Assembly (NCBI RefSeq): GCF_900120005.1
Contig: NZ_LT635449.1
Span: 62,001-126,000 of the forward strand
Source of the DNA: Holdemania sp. Marseille-P2844
GTDB taxonomy: Bacteria; Bacillota_I; Bacilli_A; Erysipelotrichales; Erysipelotrichaceae
Direction: 5' to 3'
DNA length: 64,000 bases
Both the position numbers and the translations under genes were made by a program. Shown here in pieces: positions 17,994 to 26,596 of this stretch (positions are counted from its first letter, which is position 1; each line of letters starts with the position of its first letter). The notes beneath the pieces were generated by a model. The model was not told the origin of the DNA. It saw nothing but the letters and a program-made list of their open reading frames with translations, and did not search any database.

Positions 17994-19673
17994 TTATTTT
18001 CCCGCCAAATGCTTTGCCGCAACATAGGCCATGACGCAGCCCTGCGAAATGCAGGCTCCCCCTGCCCAATAACCGGCAACACCGGTGGAACAGGTGCCCG
18101 CGGCATATAAGCCTTCAATCACGTTGTTGTCCTGATCCAGCACCTGCGCGTTGCCGTCGGTCAACAAACCACCGCGCGTTCCGCAGGTTCCCGGCACATA
18201 CCGGCAGCAATAGAACGGCGCCTTTTCAATTTTCCCCAAGGTTGCCGTCAGCGTCGTAAACTGAGAGAAATCGGCCTCCGGCAGCGCTACATAAGTATTC
18301 GACTGCAGCGTCCGCAGTGCGTTTTCACTTTCGCCGCGGTGCCATTGCGGATCAACCCCGGCGTCCACATACCCGTTAAACGCTTCGACTTGCTTTAACA
18401 ACCCTTCTTTGTCGATGCCCATACCTTCAGCCAGAGCTTCCAGAGTGTCATAGCGGGTGATGTAGTCCGGCAGCGCGTCGATCGTTGCCCCGCCCGGCAG
18501 TTTAAACTGCGATGTATAATCCGCATCGCAAATGAAGTATCCCGGAATATTCGCATACTTCAGCGTTCCTGTGTCGTAGGCGCTGAAGGCCCGGCTGAAC
18601 ACATCATATTCGCGGCTTTCATCCGCAAAACGTTCGCCTCTGGCATTGACGCAGATGGCATGCGGAAATTTCAGATAACACGCCCAATCCGCCAGCGCGG
18701 ACGTCGCCATAATTCCGTAGTTGCGGTCGTCGCCTTCGTTCCACACCGGGTTGTCGTAAACAAACGGCACGCCCAGATAACGGTCCATCAGCGCCAGCTG
18801 TGCGCCCAATCGAGCGCCCATCTTCTGACCGTCGCCGGTGTTGTTAGGACTGGAACAGGAACGATACAACGGGAAGGACAGATGATTCCGGCGCATCGCT
18901 TCATTGTAGTCAAATCCGCCGGTGCCTAAAATCACACCCTTATTCGCTTTGATCCGCAGCGTTTTTTCGCCCTGCCGCGCCACCAGACCGATGACCTTGT
19001 GGTTCTCATCGGCGATCAGCTCCTCTGCCGCAGTGCCCATCATCAGCTGAATTTGATCATGCGTTTCAACATATTCCCGATATTGCTTCCATTGTGCGCC
19101 GGCCATCATCATCTGGTTGTCCGCGTCCAACGGAAATGCCGAACCGCGTCCGACGACGATGCTGTCAGGGTAGCGGTCGTAATAATCATTATGCGCGCCG
19201 GAATGGATAAACCGCGACCACCCCAGTGTCTGTTTTGTCCAGTCGCAATATTCCTGAGCGTGATCAACAAATGATTCCATTACCGTCAGGCTCATCCGGT
19301 CCTCGCCGACGGCCTGCATGTAGGACAGACATTTCTCCCGGCTGTCGCCGTTGTTTTCTTCCTTAAAATCATTCAGGAATCCCGGCAGCGCATAACCGCC
19401 CCCGGAGGTAGTCGAAGTGCCGCCGAAGATATTTTCATCCTTCTCCAATACGGTAATCGAAGTAATCCCCATTTCACAAGCCGCAATCGCGGCGGTAATC
19501 ACCGTGCCCGTTCCGACAACAATGATGTCCGTTTCCTGATCCCAGCTCAGTTCTTGATTCTGAGGGGCAGCGGCGGGCGTCGTGCCGCAGCCGCTGATGA
19601 GCGATAAGCCGGCTAATCCGGCAGCGCCGGCCGCAGCGCCTTTGATGAACTCTCTGCGTGAATATTCTTTCAT
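17994..19673 (-). CDS. Tat-exported FAD-dependent reductase (fumarate reductase flavoprotein-like)
   Basis: The 559-residue protein starts with a twin-arginine signal (SRREFIKGAAAGAAGLAGLS) and a lipobox-like ISGC, so it is probably a Tat-exported lipoprotein. The FAD_binding_2 fold follows: VGTGTVITAAIAACEMG, then GGTSTTSGGGYALPG and the C-terminal GLYAAGTCSTGVAGYWAGG. It lacks its own FMN-binding or cytochrome domain. The position usually filled by a His-Thr-x-Gly-Gly in fumarate reductases reads GTCGTRGGLLTD, so the substrate is probably not fumarate itself. AAGGAGAG supports the ATG at 19673. A LysR gene lies just upstream on the same strand. Such enzymes act as terminal reductases for dietary or host organic acids. 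Confidence 0.87.
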   Translation of the reverse strand: MKEYSRREFIKGAAAGAAGLAGLSLISGCGTTPAAAPQNQELSWDQETDIIVVGTGTVITAAIAACEMGITSITVLEKDENIFGGTSTTSGGGYALPGFLNDFKEENNGDSREKCLSYMQAVGEDRMSLTVMESFVDHAQEYCDWTKQTLGWSRFIHSGAHNDYYDRYPDSIVVGRGSAFPLDADNQMMMAGAQWKQYREYVETHDQIQLMMGTAAEELIADENHKVIGLVARQGEKTLRIKANKGVILGTGGFDYNEAMRRNHLSFPLYRSCSSPNNTGDGQKMGARLGAQLALMDRYLGVPFVYDNPVWNEGDDRNYGIMATSALADWACYLKFPHAICVNARGERFADESREYDVFSRAFSAYDTGTLKYANIPGYFICDADYTSQFKLPGGATIDALPDYITRYDTLEALAEGMGIDKEGLLKQVEAFNGYVDAGVDPQWHRGESENALRTLQSNTYVALPEADFSQFTTLTATLGKIEKAPFYCCRYVPGTCGTRGGLLTDGNAQVLDQDNNVIEGLYAAGTCSTGVAGYWAGGACISQGCVMAYVAAKHLAGK

Positions 19674-19688
19674 TTCTTTCTCTCCTTT

Positions 19689-19706
19689 TTGATAATATTT
19701 TATCAA
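19689..19706 (-). promoter_or_regulatory. Short inverted repeat at the reductase promoter region
   Basis: TTGATAA and TTATCAA flank TATT, 16 bases before the reductase start and overlapping a TAAAAT that could be a -10. It could be an operator for the adjacent LysR protein or a 5' leader hairpin. Confidence 0.4.
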
Positions 19707-19766
19707 GCTCGCAAAAAAAGAAACAGAAGCAAAAACAACCAGTGTCTGTCATCCGAATTTATCAGT

Positions 19767-20651
19767 TCATAAATTTTGTTTCAGGTAGCGGATCAATTCC
19801 CGGGCTACCTCGTCATATTGGCGTTTCCGCATCGTCGCGGAGGACGTCCGCAGAAAATAAGGGAAGGTAAAACCATCGGAAAAAGGAATCAGGCGGATAT
19901 CCCGCATCTGATTGATCAGCGTATTCTGCCCATGGCAGGCCATAACCCCGCGGTTAATCGCCAACAGCGAATACAGGTAGAGCGGATCTTCCGAGCAGAT
20001 CTGGCGCTGCTCAAACTCAAACGGCATCCATTTCTGACCGGTATATTCCAGCTTGCCATAGCCCAGCGTCGTCGTCAGAATCGTCTGGGTGTGAAAATCC
20101 TGCGCGGTGACGACGGTCTTCTGCGCTAAAGGATTGGCTTTATGCACGGCAAGCATCAGCGGATATTCCGCGACTTGTTCGCTGGTAAAGTCCAGATTGG
20201 CCTCGCTGGGCATGGTTGTCAGACAGAAATGCAGCTGGCCCTGTTTGAGCATCGCGTTGCTTTGCTTTCCGCTCAGAAACAAAATCTCTGCCTGAACTTC
20301 GGGATGTTCCTGAATCCAGTTTTCAAAAATGGCGACTTCCCGCTGATCCGCCCAGCTGACGATCCCCAGTTTGATCGGCAGCCGGTACTGACTGGAAAAC
20401 TCCCTCATTTCCTTTTCAATTTGGTTGAATTCATCAAACTGACGGGCGATCCGATCGTAAAAAAGCCGTCCCTCATTCGTCAATTCGACGCCGTTCTTTC
20501 CCCTTTCTAAAAGACTGAAACCCAGTTCGTTTTCCAGCTGCGTCAGCGCGGCGCTGATCGTCTGCCGGGTGATGAACAAGGCTTGCGACGCCTTGACGAT
20601 ACTGCCATATTCAACGGCGCTGACAAAATATTTCAACTGCTGGATTTCCAT
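19767..20651 (-). CDS. LysR family transcriptional regulator
   Basis: The 294-residue protein has a typical N-terminal winged helix (MEIQQLKYFVSAVEYGSIVK, then the SQALFITRQTISAALTQLENELGFSLLER recognition region) and a C-terminal periplasmic-binding-like effector domain. GGAGGGC lies before the ATG at 20651; a longer frame to 20666 has no site. It is immediately upstream of the exported reductase on the same strand, 93 bases apart, so it likely controls that gene in response to the substrate, and itself. Confidence 0.92.
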   Translation of the reverse strand: MEIQQLKYFVSAVEYGSIVKASQALFITRQTISAALTQLENELGFSLLERGKNGVELTNEGRLFYDRIARQFDEFNQIEKEMREFSSQYRLPIKLGIVSWADQREVAIFENWIQEHPEVQAEILFLSGKQSNAMLKQGQLHFCLTTMPSEANLDFTSEQVAEYPLMLAVHKANPLAQKTVVTAQDFHTQTILTTTLGYGKLEYTGQKWMPFEFEQRQICSEDPLYLYSLLAINRGVMACHGQNTLINQMRDIRLIPFSDGFTFPYFLRTSSATMRKRQYDEVARELIRYLKQNL

Positions 20652-20694
20652 GTTTCCGCCCTCCATCTGTCAGTTTTTTTAACATTATGCGCAA

Positions 20695-20726
20695 AATCAT
20701 CAGACACATCCAACCAGCTGATGATT
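20695..20726 (-). promoter_or_regulatory. Inverted repeat at the lysR promoter
   Basis: AATCATCAG and CTGATGATT, perfect 9-bp arms 14 bases apart, overlap a likely promoter (TTGGAT, 18 bases, CATAAT on the minus strand) before the LysR gene. Probably the autoregulatory operator. Confidence 0.55.
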
Positions 20727-20846
20727 TCCCCGATCCTTAAGACTGATTTTCTTTCCCCTTGAGATTCAAATTAAATCCTTAAAAAAACTTTACCCAATTT
20801 CTTGAACCGGGTCAAGTCCGGATTCAGAAAGTCCTGTTTTCCGCAC

Positions 20847-20890
20847 AAAAAAACGAACTTCTGCCGGCTTGAACCAGACACAAAGTCCGT
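20847..20890 (-). terminator. Terminator of the dac-spm-rluB-yjjG operon
   Basis: On the minus strand CGGACTT/AAGTTCG with an inner CTGG/CCGG stem is followed by seven T, about 25 bases after the HAD phosphatase stop. Confidence 0.6.
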
Positions 20891-20910
20891 TGTTAACTCT
20901 CTTTTTATCG

Positions 20911-21591
20911 TTATAAGATTTCCAACAGCTGATCCAGCGCGTCGATCTGCCAGGTTGGCTGTTGCTTTAACGTCAGCGGCAGATGCTTCGGATTGAACCA
21001 ACAAGTATCCAATCCCGCCGCCTGACCGCCGGCGATATCCGAGCTTAGCGAGTCGCCGATCACCAGAATCTGCCGCGGATCTTTTTCCGCGATGGTTCGC
21101 AGCACCGGCGCAAAGAATTCCGCCTGCGGCTTCTGCACACCTAGCTCATCCGAAATGAACAGATGTGTAAAATACTTCGCCATGTCCGCGCCCGCTAACC
21201 GCTGCCGCTGGGTCGGACCGTCGCCGTTAGTGATGACGTCCATTTCCACTTTTCCCTGCAGTGCTTCCATGATTTCACGCGCGCCCGCAAGCAGATCGTA
21301 GCCCTGCATCAGCAGTTTGCGGTAAGCCCGGGAAGCCGCCAGACCGTCGGCGGCAACGCCCAGTTCGTCAAACGTCCGCTGAAAGCGGGTATCCTCGATC
21401 ACCTGCTTGCCGATCAGCCCCTGCTCGTAATCCGACCACAGCTGATGATTAATCCGCAGATAACACGCCACATTTTCCTCGCTGGCGTCTACGCCGAATT
21501 CCTCCAGGATCCGCCGCAGCGACCGCTCCTGATTTTTTTCAAAATCATACAGCGTGCCGTCCAGATCCCACAACAATGTACTGTACCGCAT
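20911..21591 (-). CDS. YjjG-type HAD hydrolase (nucleotide phosphatase)
   Basis: The 226-residue HAD enzyme has motif I LLWDLDGTLYDFE, the motif II Thr/Ser in DVITNGDGPTQRQRLAG, the motif III Lys in SDELGVQKPQAEFF and motif IV LVIGDSLSSDIAGG. The sequence fits the YjjG/YfnB group, which removes phosphate from non-canonical pyrimidine nucleotides. Its ATG overlaps the RluB stop by one base (TAATG), so it is the last gene of the dac-spmA-spmB-rluB operon. Confidence 0.88.
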   Translation of the reverse strand: MRYSTLLWDLDGTLYDFEKNQERSLRRILEEFGVDASEENVACYLRINHQLWSDYEQGLIGKQVIEDTRFQRTFDELGVAADGLAASRAYRKLLMQGYDLLAGAREIMEALQGKVEMDVITNGDGPTQRQRLAGADMAKYFTHLFISDELGVQKPQAEFFAPVLRTIAEKDPRQILVIGDSLSSDIAGGQAAGLDTCWFNPKHLPLTLKQQPTWQIDALDQLLEIL

Positions 21592-22325
21592 TATTTCAGC
21601 CGGCCCTCGTTCGCCAGCCGGCGCAGCTGCTTAACCTCAAACGGTTTCATCAGCCGATATTCGCCAGGATTCAAGCCGCGGACCGTGATCGGGCCCAACG
21701 AGCGCCGATGCAGCCGGCGCACCTCGTAGCCAAAGACTTCCAGCATCCGCTTGATCTGACGGTTGCGGCCTTCCTGAATCGTCAATTCAAACATCGTCTG
21801 TTCATGTGCGAAATCCTTGTTCGTCACCCACAGCTTCGCCGGCAGCGTCTTGATTCCATCATCCAGCACGACGCCCTGTTCCAGCTGTTTGATTTCTTCC
21901 GTTTTCAAAATCCCGTTGATCGTCACCTCGTATACCTTGGCGATGTGATAGCGGGGATGAATAATTTCATTCGCGAATTCTCCGTCGTTCGTCATGATCA
22001 GTACGCCGGTCGTGTCGTAGTCCAGCCGGCCGACCGGAAACACCCGCTGCGGCACATCCGTCATCAAATCCACAACCGTCCGCCGGTCATGCTCGTCATT
22101 GAGCGTACACAGCACCTTCTTCGGCTTGTTCATGACATAATAGACTTTATCTTCACGCGCGATGGCTTTGCCGTCAACTTCGATCAAAGCCCCTTTGCGC
22201 GGTTTTACACCCAGCTCCGTTACGACCTGTCCGTCGACCTTGACGCGTCCCTGCAGAATCCATTCTTCTGCCTTGCGCCGGGAGGTCAGACCGCTGGCCG
22301 CAATAATTTTTTGTAATCGATCCAT
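21591..22325 (-). CDS. rluB: RluB-type 23S rRNA pseudouridine synthase
   Basis: The 244-residue RsuA-family enzyme has an N-terminal S4 domain (MDRLQKIIAASGLTSRRKAEEWI), the catalytic GRLDYDTTGVLIMTNDGEF (Asp in RLDYDT) and the terminal EGRNRQIKRMLEVFGYEV. It modifies a uridine in rRNA. In Bacillus the gene lies next to dacB-spmA-spmB, and the same order is seen here. Confidence 0.94.
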   Translation of the reverse strand: MDRLQKIIAASGLTSRRKAEEWILQGRVKVDGQVVTELGVKPRKGALIEVDGKAIAREDKVYYVMNKPKKVLCTLNDEHDRRTVVDLMTDVPQRVFPVGRLDYDTTGVLIMTNDGEFANEIIHPRYHIAKVYEVTINGILKTEEIKQLEQGVVLDDGIKTLPAKLWVTNKDFAHEQTMFELTIQEGRNRQIKRMLEVFGYEVRRLHRRSLGPITVRGLNPGEYRLMKPFEVKQLRRLANEGRLK

Positions 22326-22392
22326 CGTTTATCTCCATCCTTTGCCTTCTTATTTTACCAGACAAGACCGGGAAAGAACAGAGAAATCGGCG

Positions 22393-22905
22393 TTAAACAA
22401 GGAATTGCAGCGTCAGCCAGATACCTACACCAATGCCGATCACATCCGCAAACAAACCGATTGGCAGCGAATTTTTGATTTTCTTCACCCCCACCGAGGA
22501 GAAATAGAGCGTAATGACATAGAGCGTCGTATCCGTCGAGCCCTGAATGACGCTTGCCATTTTGCCGGCCAGCGAGTCCGGTCCCAGCGTTTTCAAGATA
22601 TCAACGAGAATTGCCAGCGACGCGCTGCCGGAGATCGGACGGAAGAAGGCCAGCGCGAAGATATCCGAAGGAATCGCGGGAAACACGTTGCCCAGCTGTC
22701 GGGCCATCACGGTAAACAGCCCGCTTTCCCGCAGCAGCGACACCGCAAACATCATCGCCAGCAAGCTCGGAAACAGCGTGACAAACAACGACAGTCCCTC
22801 TTTTGCGCCACTGACAAACGCATCATAGGCGTTGAACTTCCGCAGCAGGGCGAACGCGAAGATCAAAAGGATTAAGATCGGCAGAATATACAGGCTACTT
22901 TCCAC
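22393..22905 (-). CDS. spmB: Spore maturation protein B
   Basis: The 170-residue membrane protein carries the nucleoside-recognition (Gate) type fold: FALLRKFNAYDAFVSGAKEG, LFPSLLAMMFAVSLLRESG and FFRPISGSASLAILVDI. SpmA and SpmB are needed for normal spore core dehydration and heat resistance. A GTG start at 22905 overlaps the spmA end by 11 bases. Confidence 0.94.
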   Translation of the reverse strand: MESSLYILPILILLIFAFALLRKFNAYDAFVSGAKEGLSLFVTLFPSLLAMMFAVSLLRESGLFTVMARQLGNVFPAIPSDIFALAFFRPISGSASLAILVDILKTLGPDSLAGKMASVIQGSTDTTLYVITLYFSSVGVKKIKNSLPIGLFADVIGIGVGIWLTLQFLV

Positions 22906-23470
22906 GGTAATTCACCCACCGATCCAGCGCCAGGCCGCCGATCGACGCACAGCTGGTCGCAATGATCGCCAGCGGCATGAAATCGGTCGGATTCAGCGCG
23001 CCGAACTGCGCGCGCAGCGAAACGATCGTCGTTGACAAGATGGTCACGCCGGCGGTGTTCAGCACTAAAAACGTGACCATCGCACGGCTGGCGGTTTTCT
23101 TATCCGGATTGTGCCGCTGCATGCACTCCATCGCCTTAAGGCCGCTGGGCGTTGCGGCCGAGCCCAGTCCGAATACATTAATTGTAATGTTGGCGGCAAT
23201 GTAGCCCAGCGCTTCCGGATCGTCGCGCAGATCCGGAAACAGAAACCGCAGCAACGGAGACAACAGCTTTTGCAGCATATTCAGCAGACCGACCTCCCGT
23301 GCGATATTGAGAATTCCGCTCCAGAAACAGGTCGCCGCCACCAACGGCAGCGCCAGCTCGAGCGTCTCGCGGCCGACGTTGACGATTACCTGATTCACAG
23401 AACTGACTGATCCGGTCAACAGACCATACGTCAGTGAAGCCAGAATCAACAGGATCCAGATCAGATTCAT
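22895..23470 (-). CDS. spmA: Spore maturation protein A
   Basis: The 191-residue membrane protein has SpmA signatures VGRETLELALPLVAATCFWSG, NITINVFGLGSAATPSGLKAM and FLVLNTAGVTILSTTIVSLR. The ATG at 23470, 8 bases after GGAGG, overlaps the carboxypeptidase stop as ATGA; the frame to 23479 is not used. Works with SpmB in spore dehydration. Confidence 0.94.
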   Translation of the reverse strand: MNLIWILLILASLTYGLLTGSVSSVNQVIVNVGRETLELALPLVAATCFWSGILNIAREVGLLNMLQKLLSPLLRFLFPDLRDDPEALGYIAANITINVFGLGSAATPSGLKAMECMQRHNPDKKTASRAMVTFLVLNTAGVTILSTTIVSLRAQFGALNPTDFMPLAIIATSCASIGGLALDRWVNYRGK

Positions 23471-24474
23471 ACGCACCACCTCCAGAAACAGAACTTCCGC
23501 GGCGGCTTAACGGCCGGGAGTGTCTTGACCACCGTGTGCGAAGGATCGGTCCAGCACAGCGTCAGCTCATTTTTACTTTTATCGAGCGTCATTGTGTACT
23601 GTCCCTGTCCCGCTTCTTCCTTTTTAACGACGACTTCAAACGGCTGGTCCAGCTGAGCGATATAGCCTTCCTGTTCGATCGAACCGGCCGGCTGCAGCGT
23701 GATCAGCTCGCACATTTCCATCGCTTTCCGATACTTTTGTTCGTGAAACGTCCAGCGGTCCGGCACGGCCAGCGTCACGACGATGTATTCCAGCTCGCCG
23801 TTCTGCGCTGCGGTGACCAGCGTTTCCCCGGCCTTGTTGGTGAAACCGGTCTTGCCGCCGGTACAGAATTCAAAATTACTCAGCAGCTTGTTGGAATTTT
23901 TCCAGCGTGAGCCCCATTCGCTTGTGTAAAACTGCGTCGCAACGATCTCCCGAAACTGCGGCAGCGTCATCGCGTACTGCATCAAAAGCGCCATATCATA
24001 CGCCGTGGAATAATTGCCTTCCTCCTCAACGTCCATGCCGTTGGGGTTATGGAATTCTGTATCCTTCATCCCCAGCGCCGCCGCTTTTTCATTCATCATC
24101 TGAATGAATTTTTCAACCGATCCGCCCCCGACCCGGTGGGCGATCGCAACCGCCGCATCGTTGCCGCTCTTTAACATCATGCCGTAAAGCAGCGAACGCA
24201 TCGAAACCTGCTGCCCTTTCTGAATCCAGATCATACTGCCTGTCACATTCGTCACTTCGTCGCCGATAATCCACTGGTCGATGTAATCCCCGTTTTCCAG
24301 CGCGACCACCGCGGTCATGATTTTTGAGATCGAGGCGATCGAGCGAACTTCGTGTTCATTTTCAGCTTCCAGAACATTGCCGTCGTTGCCGCTGATCACA
24401 ATATACGAACCATCCGCGTGCAGCGGCGTCCAGAACAACGTCAGCGTCAGAAAAAATACCGCAATCTTTTTCAT
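23467..24474 (-). CDS. D-alanyl-D-alanine carboxypeptidase (DacB/DacF-like)
   Basis: The 335-residue penicillin-binding protein has a signal peptide (MKKIAVFFLTLTLFWTPLHA) and the three serine-peptidase motifs: SISK (SxxK), SGN and KTG. It trims the terminal D-alanine from peptidoglycan stem peptides. Its place just before spmA-spmB matches the Bacillus dacB operon for spore cortex synthesis. AGGAGG precedes the ATG at 24474; the upstream frame to 24519 is not needed. The C-terminal tail has an odd WRW-type end (FCFWRWCV). Confidence 0.92.
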   Translation of the reverse strand: MKKIAVFFLTLTLFWTPLHADGSYIVISGNDGNVLEAENEHEVRSIASISKIMTAVVALENGDYIDQWIIGDEVTNVTGSMIWIQKGQQVSMRSLLYGMMLKSGNDAAVAIAHRVGGGSVEKFIQMMNEKAAALGMKDTEFHNPNGMDVEEEGNYSTAYDMALLMQYAMTLPQFREIVATQFYTSEWGSRWKNSNKLLSNFEFCTGGKTGFTNKAGETLVTAAQNGELEYIVVTLAVPDRWTFHEQKYRKAMEMCELITLQPAGSIEQEGYIAQLDQPFEVVVKKEEAGQGQYTMTLDKSKNELTLCWTDPSHTVVKTLPAVKPPRKFCFWRWCV

Positions 24475-24522
24475 ACAGCGCCTCCTGTTTGACAGTGTAT
24501 GTTCCAGCCCGCCGATCAAGAA

Positions 24523-25220
24523 TCAGGTCTTTTTCACAGGGTTAACAGTATTCGATTGCCATTCTTTTTCAAAATCCGGACTGAATTTGCTAAACGTTTG
24601 CGCCAAAGCCATTCCGGCAGGATTTGCGAACGGATTCTCCTCGCTGGTTTCCCGGATCAAAAAAACGCTGTTCAGGCAGTTTCTTTTTGATGCCGCCGCG
24701 CTTTTCCTGTCCGTGGTCTTAATAAAAAAAAAGATTCGTTTTTCAGTTAAACTCGTCGGATTGTTCCAAATTCATTGCCAGCGCCTCACACCAGTTTGAC
24801 CACCCGCGGCGCTTCCAGACGGTCAAAGCCAGGTGAATATGGCTTGAGGGCCAGGATCGGCATGCCGTCATGGGTGACGATATACGTGCGCTACACGATG
24901 CCTTCCTTTCGTGTGATCTCACGATAAACCCTGACACGTTGTGAGAGTCAAGTGAAAAATAAAATTCCTCCTGTTCTTGAGCCAGGAGGAACTTCAATTT
25001 CATTGCGGACCGGGATCTGAATCTCAGTCAGATATCGCTGCGAATCCGTTTCATTCCAAAGTCCGTACTGTATGATTTGACGATCGGGGCCGTTGAGATG
25101 CATTCCGTTTTCTTCCAGTCCCCGGACAACCAGCAGCGGAGCTTGCGGATCAAGATCGGCTTCAGTTTGGAAAATTCGCCGATTTTTAACGTTGTTCAGT
25201 CCTTCTTTCCGGTAATCCGA
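24523..25220 (-). pseudogene. Decayed gene region between dac and DUF5131
   Basis: This stretch of about 700 bases has no intact gene but has coding-like pieces on the minus strand. From 25220 to 24786 one frame reads through two internal stops (TGA at 24948-24950, TAG at 24891-24893). It gives RRIFQTEADLDPQAPLLVVR... ending SQRYLTEIQIPV, then VRVYREITRKEGIV and TYIVTHDGMPILALKPYSPG. The YLTEIQIPV end is like GyrI-type effector domains. From 24771 to 24523 a frame without start codon reads IRETSEENPFANPAG and FSKFSPDFEKEWQSNTVNP. A run of nine T could be a slippage point. Either a pseudogene or sequencing error. Confidence 0.5.
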
Positions 25221-26125
25221 TCAAGCTGCAATGGATGTCCTGACGTCGTCTGATTTTTCTCACAGCGCCCGCAGTGGGTGCAGCCGTTGCAGGTCAGCTG
25301 TCCGCCGCAGCGCTGGCAATGGGATCCAAAATAAGGCTGATATAACCGTTCCGGCGGAATTGGGCCATATTCGTCTTCCAGATGAAAGACCTGCGGACGG
25401 CCGCGGAAGCTGAGTCCGGATTTCCATGCCATTTCACTTTGCAGACGCTTGGACGGCATGCGGTACGTTTTCCCGTCTTTGACAAAAACCGAGCCGGTTT
25501 CGATGAAATTAAAAGTCACCCCGGCCCGGCGGCATTGCGCCCCCAGAGCTTGAACCCAGCGATAATCGCAAGGCCGCGCGCCATCGTAATTTTCCCCGCC
25601 GCAGATCACCTGTTCGATCTGGCCGCTGGCGAGCCATGGCGACAAGTCGACAGGACCGATCAAGGGTGCGCACATCACCCCTTTATGTTGAAACGGCAGC
25701 TTCAATAACCAGTCCATCCGCGATTCCGCCCGTTTCTGATTCTCCACAGTCACATTAAAAAAGATGTTTTCCCAACCCGTTCCCCAATCCGCCGGAAGAC
25801 ACGCCGCCACACGCTCAGGACGTTTTGTCAGCAGGAAAAAGATAACGTCCGAACGTTTTTTCATGATCTGCCAGGCTTCCTTTCGCCAGAGGTCAGCCTC
25901 AGCCAGGAAAAAATCAGAGTTCATGCATACGCGCACCCGCTCGCCGCTTAGAATCTTATAATATCCGCGCCGGTCTTTCTTTACCGGCATGTCGAAGCCA
26001 CTTGCAACCCGCCGGATCTGGGCTCCGTCCTGCCCCCGCTGGCGGTCGAGAAAATACATATAACAATGCTCGCAGCCCTCGCTGATCTTCGTGCAGCCAT
26101 GCCATGGATTCCAGATATCATGCAT
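25196..26125 (-). CDS. DUF5131 family protein (phage Gp37/Gp68-like)
   Basis: The 309-residue protein has the family start MHDIWNPWHGCTKISEGCEH followed by CYMYFLDRQRG, with a CX6CX2C cysteine cluster suggesting an iron-sulphur or radical-SAM-like role, then FLLTKRPERV, NIFFNVTVENQ and a cysteine-rich C-terminus (CQRCGGQLTCNGCTHCGRC). The family is common in phages and bacteria but its reaction is not established. GGGTGG and a promoter at 26160 favour the ATG at 26125. It has decayed genes on both sides. Confidence 0.85.
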   Translation of the reverse strand: MHDIWNPWHGCTKISEGCEHCYMYFLDRQRGQDGAQIRRVASGFDMPVKKDRRGYYKILSGERVRVCMNSDFFLAEADLWRKEAWQIMKKRSDVIFFLLTKRPERVAACLPADWGTGWENIFFNVTVENQKRAESRMDWLLKLPFQHKGVMCAPLIGPVDLSPWLASGQIEQVICGGENYDGARPCDYRWVQALGAQCRRAGVTFNFIETGSVFVKDGKTYRMPSKRLQSEMAWKSGLSFRGRPQVFHLEDEYGPIPPERLYQPYFGSHCQRCGGQLTCNGCTHCGRCEKNQTTSGHPLQLDRITGKKD

Positions 26126-26159
26126 CGGGATCGCCACCCTTCTTTTTCCTGTTTTCTTC

Positions 26160-26188
26160 ATTGTAGCGAAACATTGAATTATTTTCAA
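26160..26188 (-). promoter_or_regulatory. SigA promoter of the DUF5131 gene
   Basis: On the minus strand TTGAAA, a 17-base spacer and TACAAT lie about 35 bases before the preferred start. Confidence 0.8.
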
Positions 26189-26223
26189 GTTTTTTAGAAT
26201 GATTCCTGAGGAAACGGACCACA

Positions 26224-26258
26224 GAAAAAGAAAAGAATCCTGCGCTCTGTCAGAATTC
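26224..26258 (-). terminator. Terminator after the decayed gene
   Basis: On the minus strand GAATTCTG/CAGGATTC (one G-T pair) with an 8-base loop is followed by TTTTCTTTTTC. It overlaps the stop of the remnant ending at 26250. Confidence 0.75.
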
Positions 26259-26520
26259 TTCAATTTCCCCTTGGTCTTGATAAATCAGCTCGATTAAGCG
26301 GCCCTGCGTGCCGATCGTAAACGTCAGCTTGCTGCGGATCACGATCAGCCAATCCCGTCCTGAAGCTCAAAGACTTTCAGAAAAGCAGGATTCCGCTTCA
26401 GCAATGTTGACGGTGTGATCAGATCCGACAATATTGCCGGCCCTTATGCCGAGCAACCATCCCCGCCGTCAGCTGAAATTGCGCCAGCTTGGGATACTCG
26501 TCAAAAATCGGCTGAAGCAT
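26250..26520 (-). pseudogene. Small gene broken by two frameshifts
   Basis: GGAAGG lies 5 bases before an ATG at 26520. The reading starts MLQPIFDEYPKLAQFQLTAG (frame 1), shifts near 26440 to AILSDLITPSTLLKRNPAFL and KVFELQ, then shifts near 26385 to DWLIVIRSKLTFTIGTQGRL and IELIYQDQGEIEEF before the stop. Joined, these give a coherent protein of about 88 residues with a good ribosome binding site and terminator. So it is a recently broken gene or a gene with two sequencing indels. The family is not recognised. Confidence 0.6.
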
Positions 26521-26596
26521 GAGAACCTTCCAACAGTCCTTTGGGCACACGACATTCCTGCCGCTTTCCCGGCTGTCCCTACTTCAGATACCGGCT

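Noticed and set aside
21576-22316. 246-codon plus-strand ORF
   Set aside because: Antisense shadow of rluB.
24317-24799. 160-codon plus-strand ORF between dac and the decayed region
   Set aside because: Overlaps the dac gene antisense, has no RBS and no recognisable pattern.
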